A DNA stretch of 64,000 nucleotides, from the NCBI GenBank assembly GCA_948470475.1, contig OX419336.1, positions 13,611,594 to 13,675,593 of the forward strand, in the 5' to 3' direction. Numbering within the stretch: the first letter of the stretch is position 1; each line of letters begins with the position of its first letter. The notes under the pieces are model-generated. The model was given only the letters and a program-made list of their open reading frames with translations. It was not told the DNA's origin and ran no database searches. The position numbers and the translations under genes are program-made. This document shows, piece by piece, positions 1 through 10,377 of this stretch. The stretch is from Galaxea fascicularis (lineage: Eukaryota > Cnidaria > Anthozoa > Scleractinia > Euphylliidae).

Positions 1-430
1 TAATCCTCGTTCTAGGAAAGATATTTGGATGCTTCTGGTGTCTATTTAAAGCTAAAAATGAGCTCCGTTCAAAAAACGTATTTGTTATAACGCGCAGAGA
101 ACTTTAGAGGTCGTAAACTGTGGAAAACAACTCTTGCGGTAGCGCGCCCAACGTGTGAAAATTATCCCGACACTGTAAACAAAATGTAAACAAACAGCCT
201 GACTGTGAAACTGAAACAAAAATCCTGTACTCCAGTAAAAAAAAAAATCATAATTCTGGTTCTAGGAAAGATATTTGGATGCTTCTGGTGTCTATTTAAA
301 GCTAAAAAAGAGCTCCGTTCAAAAAACATATTTGTTATAGCGCGCAGAGAACTTCAGAGGTAGAAAACTGTGGAAAAAAAACTCTTGCGGTAGCGCGCCT
401 AACGTGTGAAAATTATCCCGACACTGTGGA
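1..430 (+). repeat. 250-bp tandem duplication inside the MITE
   Basis: The block beginning TAATCCTCGTTCTAGG at 1 recurs as TAATTCTGGTTCTAGG at 251, and both run to the phrase ATTATCCCGACACTGT (ending near 178 and 428). The period is about 250 bp. The second MITE copy (55395 onward) has the same duplication, so it predates the spread of this version. Confidence 0.85.
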
Positions 431-747
431 ACGAACTGAGCTCATTGTCTTCGTAATGCAGTTCAGTGTGTTCTAATTCTCTGCGTACGAAACTGGGCCC
501 GAGCTGAACTTGAACAAGTGAAGCTGGTTGAAAGCGTTTCACCAACTTTAGGTGAGTAAGATTTTAGTAACGTATTTGTCATAGATAAAAATGTTAGCCC
601 CTTAATCGGTGATTGATGACTGCAAACCGGCTCATATTTACAAACAGCTTTAACGGCACGTATTTACAAGTTTATCTCTTGTGAGTTGCACGACAGTTTG
701 TTCGTATCAGCTGCTGAAAGAAAATTGCTTGAACGCTCCCGAACTGC

Positions 748-1190
748 CGTTCAATGGCATGTACTAAAACCCGAAACAACGAGACGAAACCACCGAAACG
801 AAACCACCGAAACAAGCGAAACGAACGAAACGAAGCCACGAGCCAGCAAAAGACATAATTATCTTACATTTAGGACTTCAAGAAAGAAAATGGTTTCGTA
901 TTTTTTTTATGTATTTTTAGGGCGGAGCACCGACCAAAGCAGATGGGAAAAGAAAAGAAAGGAAAAGAATTGAAAAGTTAGGGAAAGAATCGAAGTATTC
1001 ACTTACAACGTCTCAGTCAGTATCGCTACTTGTCTCCCTGAGACTATGTTTAAACTGTATAGTAGTGGAGGAGATTGTGAATTACAAGGACAGAATATAG
1101 GAGACCAAAAATCCATGTAATCACATTGTTTCGGTGGTTTCGTTTCGGTGGTTTCGTTTCGTTGTTTCGGGTTTTAGTACATGCCCCGTT
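748..1190. repeat. 60-bp inverted repeat nested in the MITE
   Basis: The arm at about 748-815 (CATGTACTAAAACCCGAAAC, then GAAACCACC repeats) is repeated in inverse orientation at about 1126-1190 (GGTGGTTTCG repeats, then GGGTTTTAGTACATG). About 310 bp lie between the arms. The same arrangement recurs at about 56141-56583. It looks like a smaller inverted-repeat element captured inside the MITE. Confidence 0.75.
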
Positions 1191-1419
1191 CAATGCGTTG
1201 CGAAATTTCGTGAACTGCCTGCGAATTATCGTTTTTGCTCACGAATTTTCTTTAGCTTAACGAAACTTCGAAGAAAAATCGTCCTTTGTTTAAGCGAATT
1301 ATCGCTCGATACGCCGTGAAATTTCACTCGAACTTTCGTGCGAACTTTCGTCGAAAAGTCGCGGGAACAAAGAACGAAATTCGCGCATTTCGCTTGCATT
1401 ACTTTTGCACAATACTGTA

Positions 1420-1993
1420 CATACTAACTAGAACTTGTCAAAGAATTTGATTTGTCCACCATCTTTTAAAGATAATTTCTAGTCTGCACTGTCCACTCTC
1501 AAGGGTTTGTTTACATTTTTTGTTTTGTTTCATGTGAGACATGACAAAATGTAAACATTTTGCAACTACTTACATGTAGTAAATTCGAAGTTTCAAAACA
1601 ACCTTTTTAGATGCGAAGCAGTCAAAGCTTTATGCTTCGTTCTTTCTCATATCACTTGATGAAACAACTTTGTGCTGTGGAAATCAATGAATCTGTTGGA
1701 AAAAGAATTTGAAAGGCCTCAGAGATAAGGTATGCGGTTCATAACGAGTGACATCAATTTGGATTCCATTGAGTAAGGTTTAAAATGTTAACAAACATTA
1801 GGGTGCTGACACTACGCAATACAAACTAGAAATCATTAATGGAATTCCTATTTAATGAACACAAAAAGTCGTTTAGAATGGAAATTTTGCTAATGAAATA
1901 TCACTTCCTGTGAGTGCCCTTAAGAAATGTAAGCAGCAGAAGTTGAAGGAGATTACTTAGCCTACTGGCTAAATAAATGCATCAGTTCTGGTA
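1420..1993. other. No gene; short stem-loop at 1507-1556
   Basis: No convincing coding sequence. The only structure seen is a short inverted repeat with arms around TGTTTACATTTT and AAAATGTAAACA at about 1507-1556. The rest is AT-rich single-copy-looking DNA. Confidence 0.5.
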
Positions 1994-2386
1994 TTATTGG
2001 CCGTTCCGAAATTCAAAAGGGAACTGGGGAGAGTTTCAAATTTAATAAGTAATCGACACCATCACATGAAAGATAGCATTGAGTTTAGTCGTTTGACCAA
2101 GTTTGATTCTTTTAGGTTGAACAGAGACCAAGTTATGGACCTTGAAACATAGCTCAATCCATACAAAACCAGGTTTTGGGGGACGCTGTCACAAAATTAG
2201 AGACATTTGTATGGATTGAGCTACGTTTCAAGGTCCATAACTTGGTCTCTGTTCAACCTAAAAGAATCAAACTTGGTCAAACGACTAAACTCAATGCTAT
2301 CTTTCATGTGATGGTGTCAATTTATGGATTACTTCAAAATTTGAAACTCGCCTCAGTTCCCTTTTGAATTTCGGAACAGGCAATTA
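1994..2386. repeat. Long hairpin (foldback MITE), arms of about 170 bp
   Basis: The arm at about 1994-2166 (GGCCGTTCCGAAATTC ... ATAGCTCAATCCATACAAA) reappears as its reverse complement at about 2203-2386 (TTTGTATGGATTGAGCTAC ... GAATTTCGGAACAGGC), with a loop of about 35-40 bp. Arm identity is high, with a few small differences. This is a MITE-like or foldback palindrome whose transcript would form a long double-stranded RNA. The ORF at 2176-2367 is just one arm read through and is not a gene. Confidence 0.85.
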
Positions 2387-2397
2387 CCAGACAACAT

Positions 2398-3281
2398 TTG
2401 ATCTATCAGAACATTGATGCCTTTATGACTGAACAGTTAACTCAGCCCAATTCAGTGATAAACTGGGAACATTGGCCAACTCTGGTCAGCTACTGTAAAT
2501 CTCTTGCAGAAGTAGCATCAAGAAAAGGTTCCATGTTCTACCTTGGCGATAAACGCTTTGGTCTCAAAGGGCACAGAGACATAGTGGTACCGCACATTCC
2601 TACTGCAACCCTGGACCATCACTATCCACCCTGGATTCACAATTACTGGCACCGTTATACAACTCTGGTCCACATCTTAGAAATTTGATGTTACTGTTAG
2701 CGCTGTTAGATACTCTTGATGGTGTACCGTGTATTAGAGCTCATGGATTAAAGAAGTATTTGGTTGTGACTCATTATGATGGGATGCCTTTGAACATTGG
2801 GACCTTTCCTAGGCAAGAAAATGGAGAAACCCTCTTTGATGGCATTGTTCCCTCAATTAAGCTTGAAACAATTAGAGAACTTTATCAAGGTGGTAATACT
2901 GCTGTGCACAAGTTCATTGCAGATAACTGTTCTTGGATAAGTGAAGTGAAAGAGTTTGATGTCTGTGATGCCTCAGGAAAAGTTCATGTAAACAAATTCA
3001 CAAAGTTTTGTTCTTCTGGTGGTGATGCTGACAGTGTGAAAAGGGAACTAAGTGAAGTGCTTGAATGCGTGGAGGCATGTACTAATTGTATTTTGTATGG
3101 GAATTCAAAGAATTGCAAATTCACCTCTTTGATGGAAGTTTGTACAAGATGTAAGACACTTGCCCTGGAAAAAGAGCCATGCATAAATGCAAAATGCATA
3201 CATGTTTCTTCAGATCAGGCCCCTTCGCAACACCAGGCCCACATCGAATTAAACCAGGTTGCTTTGAATGGGCAATTCCAG
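2398..3281 (+). pseudogene. Left half of a decayed multi-exon gene (Cys-rich region)
   Basis: Coding-like sequence runs in two frames: 2398-2688, then 2685-3281, so a frame change near 2680 breaks it. The second part has a hydrophilic segment (NIGTFPRQENGE) followed by a Cys-rich stretch with CVEACTNC, CTRC and CINAKC, likely a zinc-binding module. I recognise the style as a high-copy cnidarian orphan family. The NHL-repeat part of what is probably the same gene resumes at 14716, on the far side of the Polinton. The joining of the halves is inferred; function unknown. No trustworthy start codon could be chosen because the hairpin at 1994-2386 abuts the 5' side. Confidence 0.55.
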
Positions 3282-3914
3282 ATTGGGTTTTTTGGAATGG
3301 GAATGGGTTTTTTTGGAAGTACATTTTCGACTTGGCAACATTTATAGGAACAAACGAACATGAATTTATGCCTCCCCAAGGCTGTGATCTAGCGGCGCCA
3401 GGCGAAAAGCTTTACTCTTCAGCGACAAGAAAAACCTACCGCGTGTGGCCAGGCTATGCAAATTCACCTCTTTGATGGAAGTTTGTACAAGATGTAAGAC
3501 ACTTGCCCTGGAAAAAGAGCCATGCATAAATGCAAAATGCATACATGTTTCTTCAGATCAGGCCCCTTCGCAACACCAGGCCCACATCGAATTAAACCAG
3601 GTTGCTTTGAATGGGCAATTCCAGAAAATATCCATACCCAACCACAGACGGCTTCCATGTTTTAACCCCCCCCCCTTGCCTTCAGAAATTCCAGAATGCA
3701 TTACACCCCTATGCCCTCAGAATTCCATAATCGTGAACCCCCCTTACCCTTCCGAATTTCCGGGGTTTTTTTGGAAGTACATTTTCGACTTGGCAACATT
3801 TATAGGAACAAACGAACATGAATTTATGCCTCCCCAAGGCTGTGATCTAGCGGCGCCAGGCGAAAAGCTTTACTCTTTAGCGACAAGAAAAACCTACCGC
3901 GTGTGGCCAGGCTA
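3116..3914 (+). repeat. Tandem duplication of exon plus flank (344 bp and 455 bp units)
   Basis: Bases 3116-3281 (Cys-rich exon end) recur at 3460-3625, and 3307-3458 recurs at 3763-3914, both nearly identical. The second unit differs mainly by holding about 137 bp (3626-3763) in place of about 25 bp. The event duplicated the 3' end of the coding segment and its following noncoding DNA, so ORFs at 3179-3475 and 3445-3930 are duplicates and not new genes. Confidence 0.85.
3610..3764 (+). repeat. C-rich minisatellite/MITE fragment, left copy
   Basis: Starts TGGGCAATTCCAGAAAATATCC and continues with three to four diverged units of about 35 bp, each like ACCCCCCTTGCCTTCAGAA. The same family lies at 14400-14552 in opposite orientation, ending GATATTTTCTGGAATCGCCC. 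The two copies flank the Polinton but lie outside its TIRs. Confidence 0.65.
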
Positions 3915-4059
3915 TGGAACCTTTTTTTAAGTCTTAATTTGGCTTTCTTTTCTTGTGTTGTTTTGACGTTCACAAAGCAAAATAGCTCGAAAGACTGTTA
4001 AAATCTTTTGGTTGATTGCTGTCCGGCAGTCCGAATGTAAAAATATCTGACAGGCGAGT

Positions 4060-4982
4060 AGTAAGGGGGGCCACTTGGGTAAGACAAAAGAATAAATTTT
4101 AAGAACAATGGGGATATGGTAATTATCACGTGCACAGCACGAGGGCAGGAAGGAGGGTATGATGTCATCATCAAAGGGGTCAAAGTCCAGGATTATGCAA
4201 TAGGGTTGAGTAGGTATCAAGGAATGACATCATCACATAGGTATGCGAAAGAGATTGCTCAACTCCATGGCTTGTCATGCATCGTCAGCTCTTTTTTCAA
4301 GAAACACTGGCGCGATGAGGTCTTGAAAAATAAAATTGATTCTAATCGAAAAAACTAGCGGGAATGAATGTGTTTATTCAAAGAGATCAGATGAAAATGT
4401 AAACAAGAATGTTGAGCGTGAATCAACGAATTATACTAAGTTTGTAATTCGAGTGTGTAGAGTGTATTCTTATCCTAATGATGAAATCAAACGAATGTTT
4501 TGCGTGCTTGATCAAAATTAATTTGGAAAGTCCACATGGAAGATGAATTTGTCAAACTTATCACACAGCATTTTGTCGGCAGAACCACGCGCTCCGCTCT
4601 CATTGTGAAATCAGAAGTAAACACGGTTTTTGATTCGAGTTTTACTTTGGCTAATTGTAGAAAAACCGAAAACTTGAATCAAAGCGCAAACGGAGAACCA
4701 TCTTCAATTACGATGGAAAGATTGAACAATAATGCAGTTCCAGTTTAGTTCAGTTTATTTATGAAATGTTTAATATTACAGAGACACACAGCGAAATGTG
4801 AATATAAATGAATAGACAGCGGCGCAGAGGGACCTCTACAAAAAGAATAGTTCATTAGATGTTATTGTTACATGCAAATTTCAGTCAAACAATTCACCTG
4901 CAAAACATGTTATTGTGGTCACTGAGGCGAGAATACAAACATCTTTTCTCAAAGTTGACCGAAATCATTTTTACCGTAACAA
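4060..4982 (+). repeat. Polinton left TIR
   Basis: About 923 bp, matched in inverse by 13156-14110. The inner boundary is near CATTTTTACCGTAACA, facing TGTTACGGCAAAAATG. Small ORFs at 4116-4358, 4336-4521 and 4859-5068 have counterparts in the right TIR only because the DNA is repeated; I do not call them genes. Confidence 0.9.
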
Positions 4983-4989
4983 TGTACTC

Positions 4990-5178
4990 AGCAATGTACC
5001 CACACAAAGTCGAAAAAAGTCGCCCTTGCGTTTTAACAAGGTCGAGAAAAGTCGCCCTCGCGTTTTAACATGGTCGAAATAAAAAGTCACCCTGATGTTT
5101 TAACATGGTCGAGAAAGTCACCCTCACATTTTAACATGGTCGAATAAAAGGTCGCCCTCCTGCCTGTTTAACAAGGTC
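4990..5178 (+). repeat. Subterminal minisatellite of the Polinton
   Basis: Five to six diverged units of about 33 bp with the core AACATGGTCGA...AGTCGCCCTC...TTTT, immediately inside the left TIR. No matching array is present at the right TIR, so it is asymmetric. Confidence 0.8.
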
Positions 5179-5300
5179 GAAAAATCTTATAATCAAATTT
5201 TCACTTTTCTCTTAAAAGAAGAAAAGCAAGGGACCTGTCCTAGGGCTGACTGACTATAGAATAAAACAAGGGAACCATTCATTTTCAGTTACACGTCAAC

Positions 5301-5821
5301 ATGGATAGGGTTTACTTCCTCTTGGTTCGCACTTGTGCTCGACGTTGTTTTTCACGATACACATGGTATCCCTTACCTTGTGAAAGTTGGTCAGTTCTTT
5401 TGAATGAACTAAATCCCATGAACTCAGGTCGCTTATTGAGTGTTTACTTTTACATGGATCAGTGTAATGCCAAGTTCACTGAACAATATGAATTCCATTG
5501 AAAGTTAAGGAGTGCCTATCCTGCACATTATCCTTCTGTCTGGTGGATGTCGTGGCAGATTATAAAAAGCCTGTGGACGAACATTTTGTAATCATTTGGT
5601 TTTCAACTATGGACAGTGCTGCAAGTCGTCTGTGTGAAAGTTCAACGCCTACCGTTTCTTTAAGTGACATTTGTCAGAGAATGCGATGTTTAGTTGCATG
5701 TTGTGGTGGTGAAGTACACATCGAATTAAAAGATGACATCGACAATCACGAAGAGAAAAACACAAAAGAAGAAGATGACCCGCAATCAGATGAACCGACT
5801 ATTAGAGAAACTGTATTATGA
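5301..5821 (+). other. Unrecognised coding-like stretch before the integrase
   Basis: Two partly overlapping open frames (5301-5501 and 5498-5821) lie between the minisatellite and the integrase. Neither shows a motif I can name. The second ends in an acidic tail (NHEEKNTKEEDDP) that overlaps the integrase start in another frame. It could be a remnant of the region where larger Polintons carry another gene, or the 5' leader of the integrase transcript. No evidence of PolB motifs (DTDS, YxGG/A) was seen here. Confidence 0.3.
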
Positions 5822-6866
5822 AGTGGACTGTCCTTCTGCTTTAGGGGGAGTCGACAAATTGTATCGTGCAGCACGTCGGTATGGATTGAAACGCTCTCAA
5901 GTGCTCAGTTGGCTCCAAGGCCAACCCGGTTACACCCTACACAAACCGGCACGAAAATACTTTCGTCGTAACAGAGTATTAGTGTTTGATATCGATGCTC
6001 AGTGGCAGGCGGATTTAGTGGACATGCAAAGTCTGAGTCGATGGAATAAGGGGTACAAGTATTTGCTGACTTGTATCGACATCCTGTCCAAGTACGACTG
6101 GGTGATTCCCCTGAAATCAAAGACCGGTTCTTCATTGGTGGCAGCATTTAGAAATATCTTTGAGCAAGGTCGAAAACCATTAAAGTTGCAAACCGATGCT
6201 GGGACCGAATTTAAGAATAAAGTTTTTCAAACCTTTCTCAAAAATGAGAACGTGCATCATTTCGTGACATACAACGAAACCAAAGCCCAAGTGGTTGAGA
6301 GATTCAATCGCACCTTGAAGCAATTAATGTGGCGGATGTTTACCACCACTAGCTCATACCACTATATGGACAAACTGGACAGGTTAGTCAATGACAATTA
6401 CAATCAGAGTTTCCACCGAAGTATCAAGATGAAACCTGCCGATGTAACCGTGCACAATGCAAGAGAGGTCTGGAAAACCTTGTATCAGGATCAGCGAAAG
6501 CCAGCAAAGTATAAATTCAAAGTAGGAGATCAAGTCAAGATTAGTAAACATAAGCGAATCTTTGAGAAAGGTTACTTACCATCCTGGACGGAAGAGACCT
6601 TTACGGTTGCCCAGAGAGTTCCAAGGGATCCACCTGTATACCGTTTAAAGGAAGTAGATGGTGATTTGATTCAAGGCACCTTTTATGACTTCGAGTTGCA
6701 GAAAGTGATAGAAACGGCTCATCACTTGTTTCGCATTGAAAAAGTTTTAAAACATCGAGGAAAAGGGGCGAACAAAGAAGTGCTAGTGCATTGGAAGGGT
6801 TGGCCTAAGAAATACGACAGCTGGATTCTGTATAACCAACTGGTAGCCTTGCAAAGACAGACATGA
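5733..6866 (+). CDS. Polinton integrase with C-terminal chromodomain
   Basis: 377 residues, the only large intact gene of the element. It belongs to the retroviral-type (rve) integrase family that joins Polinton ends to host DNA in the nucleus. The core shows Asp in WQADLVDM (about residue 94), Asp in LQTDAGTEF (about 155) and Glu in QVVERFNRT (about 189), a DDE triad. No clear N-terminal HHCC zinc finger is visible. Residues about 330-370 form a chromodomain (FRIEKVL...VHWKGWP.KYDSW), which in related integrases binds histone marks and steers insertion. The start at 5733 is uncertain; a later ATG at 5775 would also keep all domains. Its stop overlaps the next ATG by four bases (ATGA). Confidence 0.9.
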   Translation: MTSTITKRKTQKKKMTRNQMNRLLEKLYYEVDCPSALGGVDKLYRAARRYGLKRSQVLSWLQGQPGYTLHKPARKYFRRNRVLVFDIDAQWQADLVDMQSLSRWNKGYKYLLTCIDILSKYDWVIPLKSKTGSSLVAAFRNIFEQGRKPLKLQTDAGTEFKNKVFQTFLKNENVHHFVTYNETKAQVVERFNRTLKQLMWRMFTTTSSYHYMDKLDRLVNDNYNQSFHRSIKMKPADVTVHNAREVWKTLYQDQRKPAKYKFKVGDQVKISKHKRIFEKGYLPSWTEETFTVAQRVPRDPPVYRLKEVDGDLIQGTFYDFELQKVIETAHHLFRIEKVLKHRGKGANKEVLVHWKGWPKKYDSWILYNQLVALQRQT

Positions 6867-7707
6867 CTGGAGACAACAACTTTTACGTGACACTTCCCAG
6901 TAACGCTAGTAGCAATCTATTTCTGACCAATTCCAAGTCCTCTTACCGCGTGGCGTTACCTCAGCAAATTCATTTGAAAGACGGAGAAGATTGGGAAGTA
7001 GGACTACATCATATCGTGTATCCGTTATCGTGGTTTGAGGTTCCTGGTGGTTGTCAGCATTCACATGTCTTAGCCCGACGCTCCGATGACTTCAATCGGT
7101 TCACCTTACCCGAGGGCAAGTACCGAACAGCCCTGGATGTTACAGAGGGAATCCTACAGTGTCTGAACAATGATGACTCGCCGTCTAAACCCAAAATAAC
7201 AGTGGATGAAGAATGGAATGTAACTCTGAACTCTCTTGAGGAAGAGATTATGTTCACCATTTCAACTGCTCGTGCACTTGGGTGGATAACAGACCAACAT
7301 ACCGTTAAGCCTGGAATCCATTTGAACAAAGAGGTCTCCCTTATCCCAATAGATAAATTTGGTCACGATTGGTGTGTTATACCACCTCAGACCTCCATCA
7401 CATTTCCTGGCCTTTTTACCATTCCTTTCTCGTTATCTCTCTGCCCGTGTAAACAGACGCTTTTGCAAGTACAAACCAACCTCGTGGAACCTTGGCAAGT
7501 GGGTGACAAGCGTTTACCTCTCTTACATGAAATGGTACATTTCGAGAAACAGTTCTCGAAGAGAAAGAACATGTTGTCTACCTACCATTGCATACAAAGA
7601 TATTTCAAACCGTTGAAATCTACTTAACAGGTGGCTGTGCTCAACGACTTTCATTTCTAGGCGGTATCGTCAACGTGGTATTACACTTTCGTCGTCGATC
7701 ATCATGA
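6863..7707 (+). pseudogene. Polinton structural-type protein A, frameshifted
   Basis: Begins at the ATG overlapping the integrase stop. The N-terminus has the pattern NFYVTLPSNAS...YRVALP...WEVGL...YP, which I recognise from many animal Polintons and which is shared with the next gene, so the two are paralogues. The open frame runs to 7627, but a one-base shift near 7570 moves the expected C-terminal strand region (ending VVLHFRRRSS at about 7690-7704) to another frame. It is probably a virion component (minor capsid/penton or associated protein); the exact role is not established by sequence alone. Confidence 0.65.
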
Positions 7708-7720
7708 CAAACAGTTTTTA

Positions 7721-8586
7721 ATGGTGTTGACCAGTGATGCAAGCCTGGATCAGTATCCAGAAAACAAGCCGTCTGAGTTTAAGATGCAATTACCGTCCCA
7801 GCTGCACCTAAGTGAAAACTGGGAAGTGGCCATGACCTGCATCATCTACCCATACACGTGGCAAAATGTGAGAAACAATCAACTGTCTTACACTTTGCTT
7901 TGTAAGGCAGGGCCTGTTCCTTGGTCATTGTCCATTCACCTCCCAAGGGGTATTTACCGTACGATCAAAGACGTAATAGATGGTATGTTGATGGGACTTC
8001 ATAACGCTTTGAAGGACCTTTATCTCAAAAGTGAAGAAACGATTACAAGTTTAGGAGGAAACGAGTGCTTTTACATTTGCGAGAAAGCTCAACATTACTT
8101 CGAGTTGAGGTTGCCCACTGCTTGGTACGTGACTCTGCCCAAGACATTAGCCCGTGCCCTAGGGTACTTAAATCACAAGAACCAGCTTCCTGCTTTGTAC
8201 CAAATTCAGAGCTCTCATCTTGTCGAATTGAAACCCGATCAAAGCATTACCCTGTTGAGGACCACAACCACGCTTGCCAGAAAAGAAGACTTGGTGTGGG
8301 GAATGTTATCGAGACACTCTTTTCAGACCATGTACGTGTATTCAGATCTAATCGAGTCCCAAGTGGTAGGAGACCCAAAGCTAACGTGCTCAGAATTCTG
8401 GTACCCCGAGGTCAGCCAGGTGACACGGTGACAGAAGAAGTCAAGCAACCAACCTATCATTCACTCCGTACATCTGTGTTTTCATCAGTGGCCACCCATA
8501 TAAGAGGAGACACTGATCAACCGATAACATTTGTGTCTGGTACTGTACGTGTAACGTTGCATTTTCGACGTCATGCAATTCTATAA
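7721..8586 (+). pseudogene. Polinton structural-type protein B, paralogue of A, frameshifted
   Basis: Starts MVLTSDASLDQYPENK and carries the same landmarks as gene A: SEFKMQLPSQLHL, WEVAMTCIIYPYTW, then YVYSDLIE...VGDPK. The open frame stops at 8431, but after a one-base shift near 8390 the rest continues in another frame to 8586 and ends VTLHFRRH, the same ending as gene A. Length, order and ending therefore agree with an ancestral gene of about 285 codons. Tandem duplication of this family within Polintons is plausible; functional divergence of A and B is unknown. Confidence 0.65.
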
Positions 8587-9036
8587 CATGTTGTTGCCCA
8601 TGAACCATCAATTTTACCCGTATCACCAACAAGTTATACCCTTTCCACAACAAGGCAGAGGGGACATAAGTATCTATGGAGGAACACACCCTTACGGACA
8701 AGGGGGCAACGGATTAGGTGGAATGTTTCGTTCCCTATTTTGTACAGCTACACCCTTTCTCAAAACAACAGCAAAGAACGTTGGAAAGCAATTGCTCAAT
8801 ACCGGGTTGGAAACAGGAATGCAAATTGTTCAAGACGTCATGCATGGTCAACCTTTGAAGGCAGCTGCCAAATCGAGAACCAAAGCGGCTGGAAAAAGTT
8901 TACTCACAGGCACCATTGATGACATTACACAGCAAGGTCGTGGGAAGAGAGCATATAAGCGTACCATAAAAGCCAAACCATTCAGTACTCACCTGATCAA
9001 GAAACGGAGAACATCGCATTTGACATTTTTGACTAA
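8573..9036 (+). pseudogene. Polinton pVI-like small protein, frameshifted near the end
   Basis: Starts MQFYNML and has Gly-rich and basic segments. The centre (GGMFRSLF...PFLKTTAKNVGKQLL, about residues 48-75) has the amphipathic pattern typical of the small Polinton protein often compared with adenovirus pVI, a membrane-active internal capsid protein. It is followed by a Lys/Arg-rich tail. The expected C-terminus, ending AFDIFD then stop at 9034-9036, is in a different frame from the start, so a one-base indel lies near 8995. The capsid gene starts three bases later. Confidence 0.6.
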
Positions 9037-9038
9037 GT

Positions 9039-10367
9039 ATGGCCTCAGCACACCCTCTCTCAGCCCCTGGTGGGAATTCAAGCTTGGAGTTGTTTCAAGT
9101 ACCTGTCACAGATGTGTCAATCGTCAGTAGCAAATGGTTGGATTATGAACCAGTTCAAACGGGAACCAATCCCATCGAGTTTGTGATCAAACCCCTAAAG
9201 GACTACATTGACATTAACAAGACCGAGTTACGGTTGGTGGTAAAAATTACCAAGCAAGATGGGTCGGCCACGGGTGAAGGAAAAAAGTACACTCTGGTGA
9301 ATAACACTCTCCATTCGATCGTTAAACAGTTTACCATCAAGATCAACTAAACGTTAGTGACAGAACAGTCAGACACTCAGGCTTACAATGCTTACATCAA
9401 GACATTATTAAACTTTACAGAACAGGCTAAGAAATCGTACTTTACCAAAGCTCTGTACTACAAAGATACTGCTAGGCACATGGATGAAGTAGACAATACA
9501 GCAGACAATAACCAGCGTCTGGTGAAAAGAGCAACATTCACCAACAACGGAGCAGAAGTGGGGTTGGTTGGAGTACCCCTTTGCGACGTGTTTAATATGG
9601 ACAAGTTACTCCTGGATGGTTTGGAAATTAAAGTCAAGGTGGATCTGAACAGCGACGCCTTTGTGCTCATGGGGGGTGAGACTCCCAACAACTGCAAACT
9701 AAAGATTGTGTCAAGCACCCTTCGCATACGCACAGTGTGTGTAGTGGACAGTACGAAACTAGAACATAAAGAGATCATGCAAGGTCAAGAGGGAAGCTCT
9801 GCTTTACCAGCCATCTATACGTTAACCAGAACCCCCACGCATGCCAAAATCATTCCTCAAGGGGTGTTAAATCACACAGAGACGGACCTGTTCCATGGAC
9901 TGATTCCCCAATGCATCATTTTCAGAATGGTGCAAAACGATGCCTATAACGGCAATCTGGGAAGAAATCCTTTCAATTTTCAGTTGTTTGGTCTGCAAGA
10001 TATTCGCCTGACTGTCAACGGAGAAGAAACGCCTTATTCTGCTCTGGACCTGAGAGGCGGGAAAAAGATCGATGGTTACAACACCCTCTTCTCCGGTAGT
10101 GGAGAGATGAATTGCGGTCACGGTCTTGACATTGACAGAGAGGATTGGGAGAACGGTTACGGCTTGTTCCGTTTTGATTTGACGCCAGCGGGAAGTGGAC
10201 ATCCCAGCCATTTGATACCCCATCGAACAGGTAACGTCAACTTGTACCTGAAGTTTGGTACTGCAACTGCTGCAGTTCTCAATTTAATCGTGTATGCAGA
10301 ATTTCAGAATCAGATGGAAATTGATCGCAACAGGCGCGTGGTCTACGATTTGTCACAAGGATCGTAA
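9039..10367 (+). pseudogene. Polinton major capsid protein (double jelly-roll type), one nonsense codon
   Basis: A single reading frame of 443 codons from MASAHPL to DLSQGS, broken only by TAA at 9348-9350 (codon 104). It matches the animal family named after C. elegans F54H12.2, known as the Polinton double-jelly-roll capsid protein. Landmarks are KWLDYEPVQTG, VNNTLHSIVKQF, SEQSDTQAYNAYI-like text after the stop, and NLYLKFG near the C-terminus. Apart from the stop, the length is as expected. The frame on both sides is clean, so the nonsense change is probably recent. Predicted role: assembly of the icosahedral shell. Confidence 0.85.
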
Positions 10368-10377
10368 TTCAAATGTG

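Larger units (their letters stand above)
1..1419. mobile_element. Tc1/mariner-like MITE, copy 1 (cut by window start)
   Basis: The right end reads ...TTGCACAATACTG followed by TA at 1418-1419, the reverse complement of the left end of the second copy at 54721. A TIR beginning CAGTATTGTGCAAAAG flanked by TA is typical of Tc1/mariner elements. Positions 1-1419 match 55395-56812 almost base for base (one A-run length difference noticed by eye), so this is a recent insertion or duplication. No transposase is encoded; the short ORFs inside are shared by both copies only because the DNA is. The missing 5' part (about 670 bp) should lie just upstream of the window. Confidence 0.85.

Noticed and set aside
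686..1319. ORFs shared by the two MITE copies as conserved proteins
   Set aside because: The DNA is nearly identical over the whole 1.4 kb, including noncoding parts, so ORF sharing carries no information.
3179..3930. Overlapping ORFs on both strands as separate genes
   Set aside because: Products of a tandem duplication of an exon end plus intronic DNA; the same text appears twice.
4116..4748. Small ORFs in the Polinton TIRs as conserved genes
   Set aside because: Their partners at 13611-14022 exist only because the TIR DNA is duplicated; differences between arms do not favour synonymous sites as far as I can see.
5301..5821. Residual DNA polymerase B
   Set aside because: No exonuclease or polymerase motif could be seen in any frame and the stretch is far too short.
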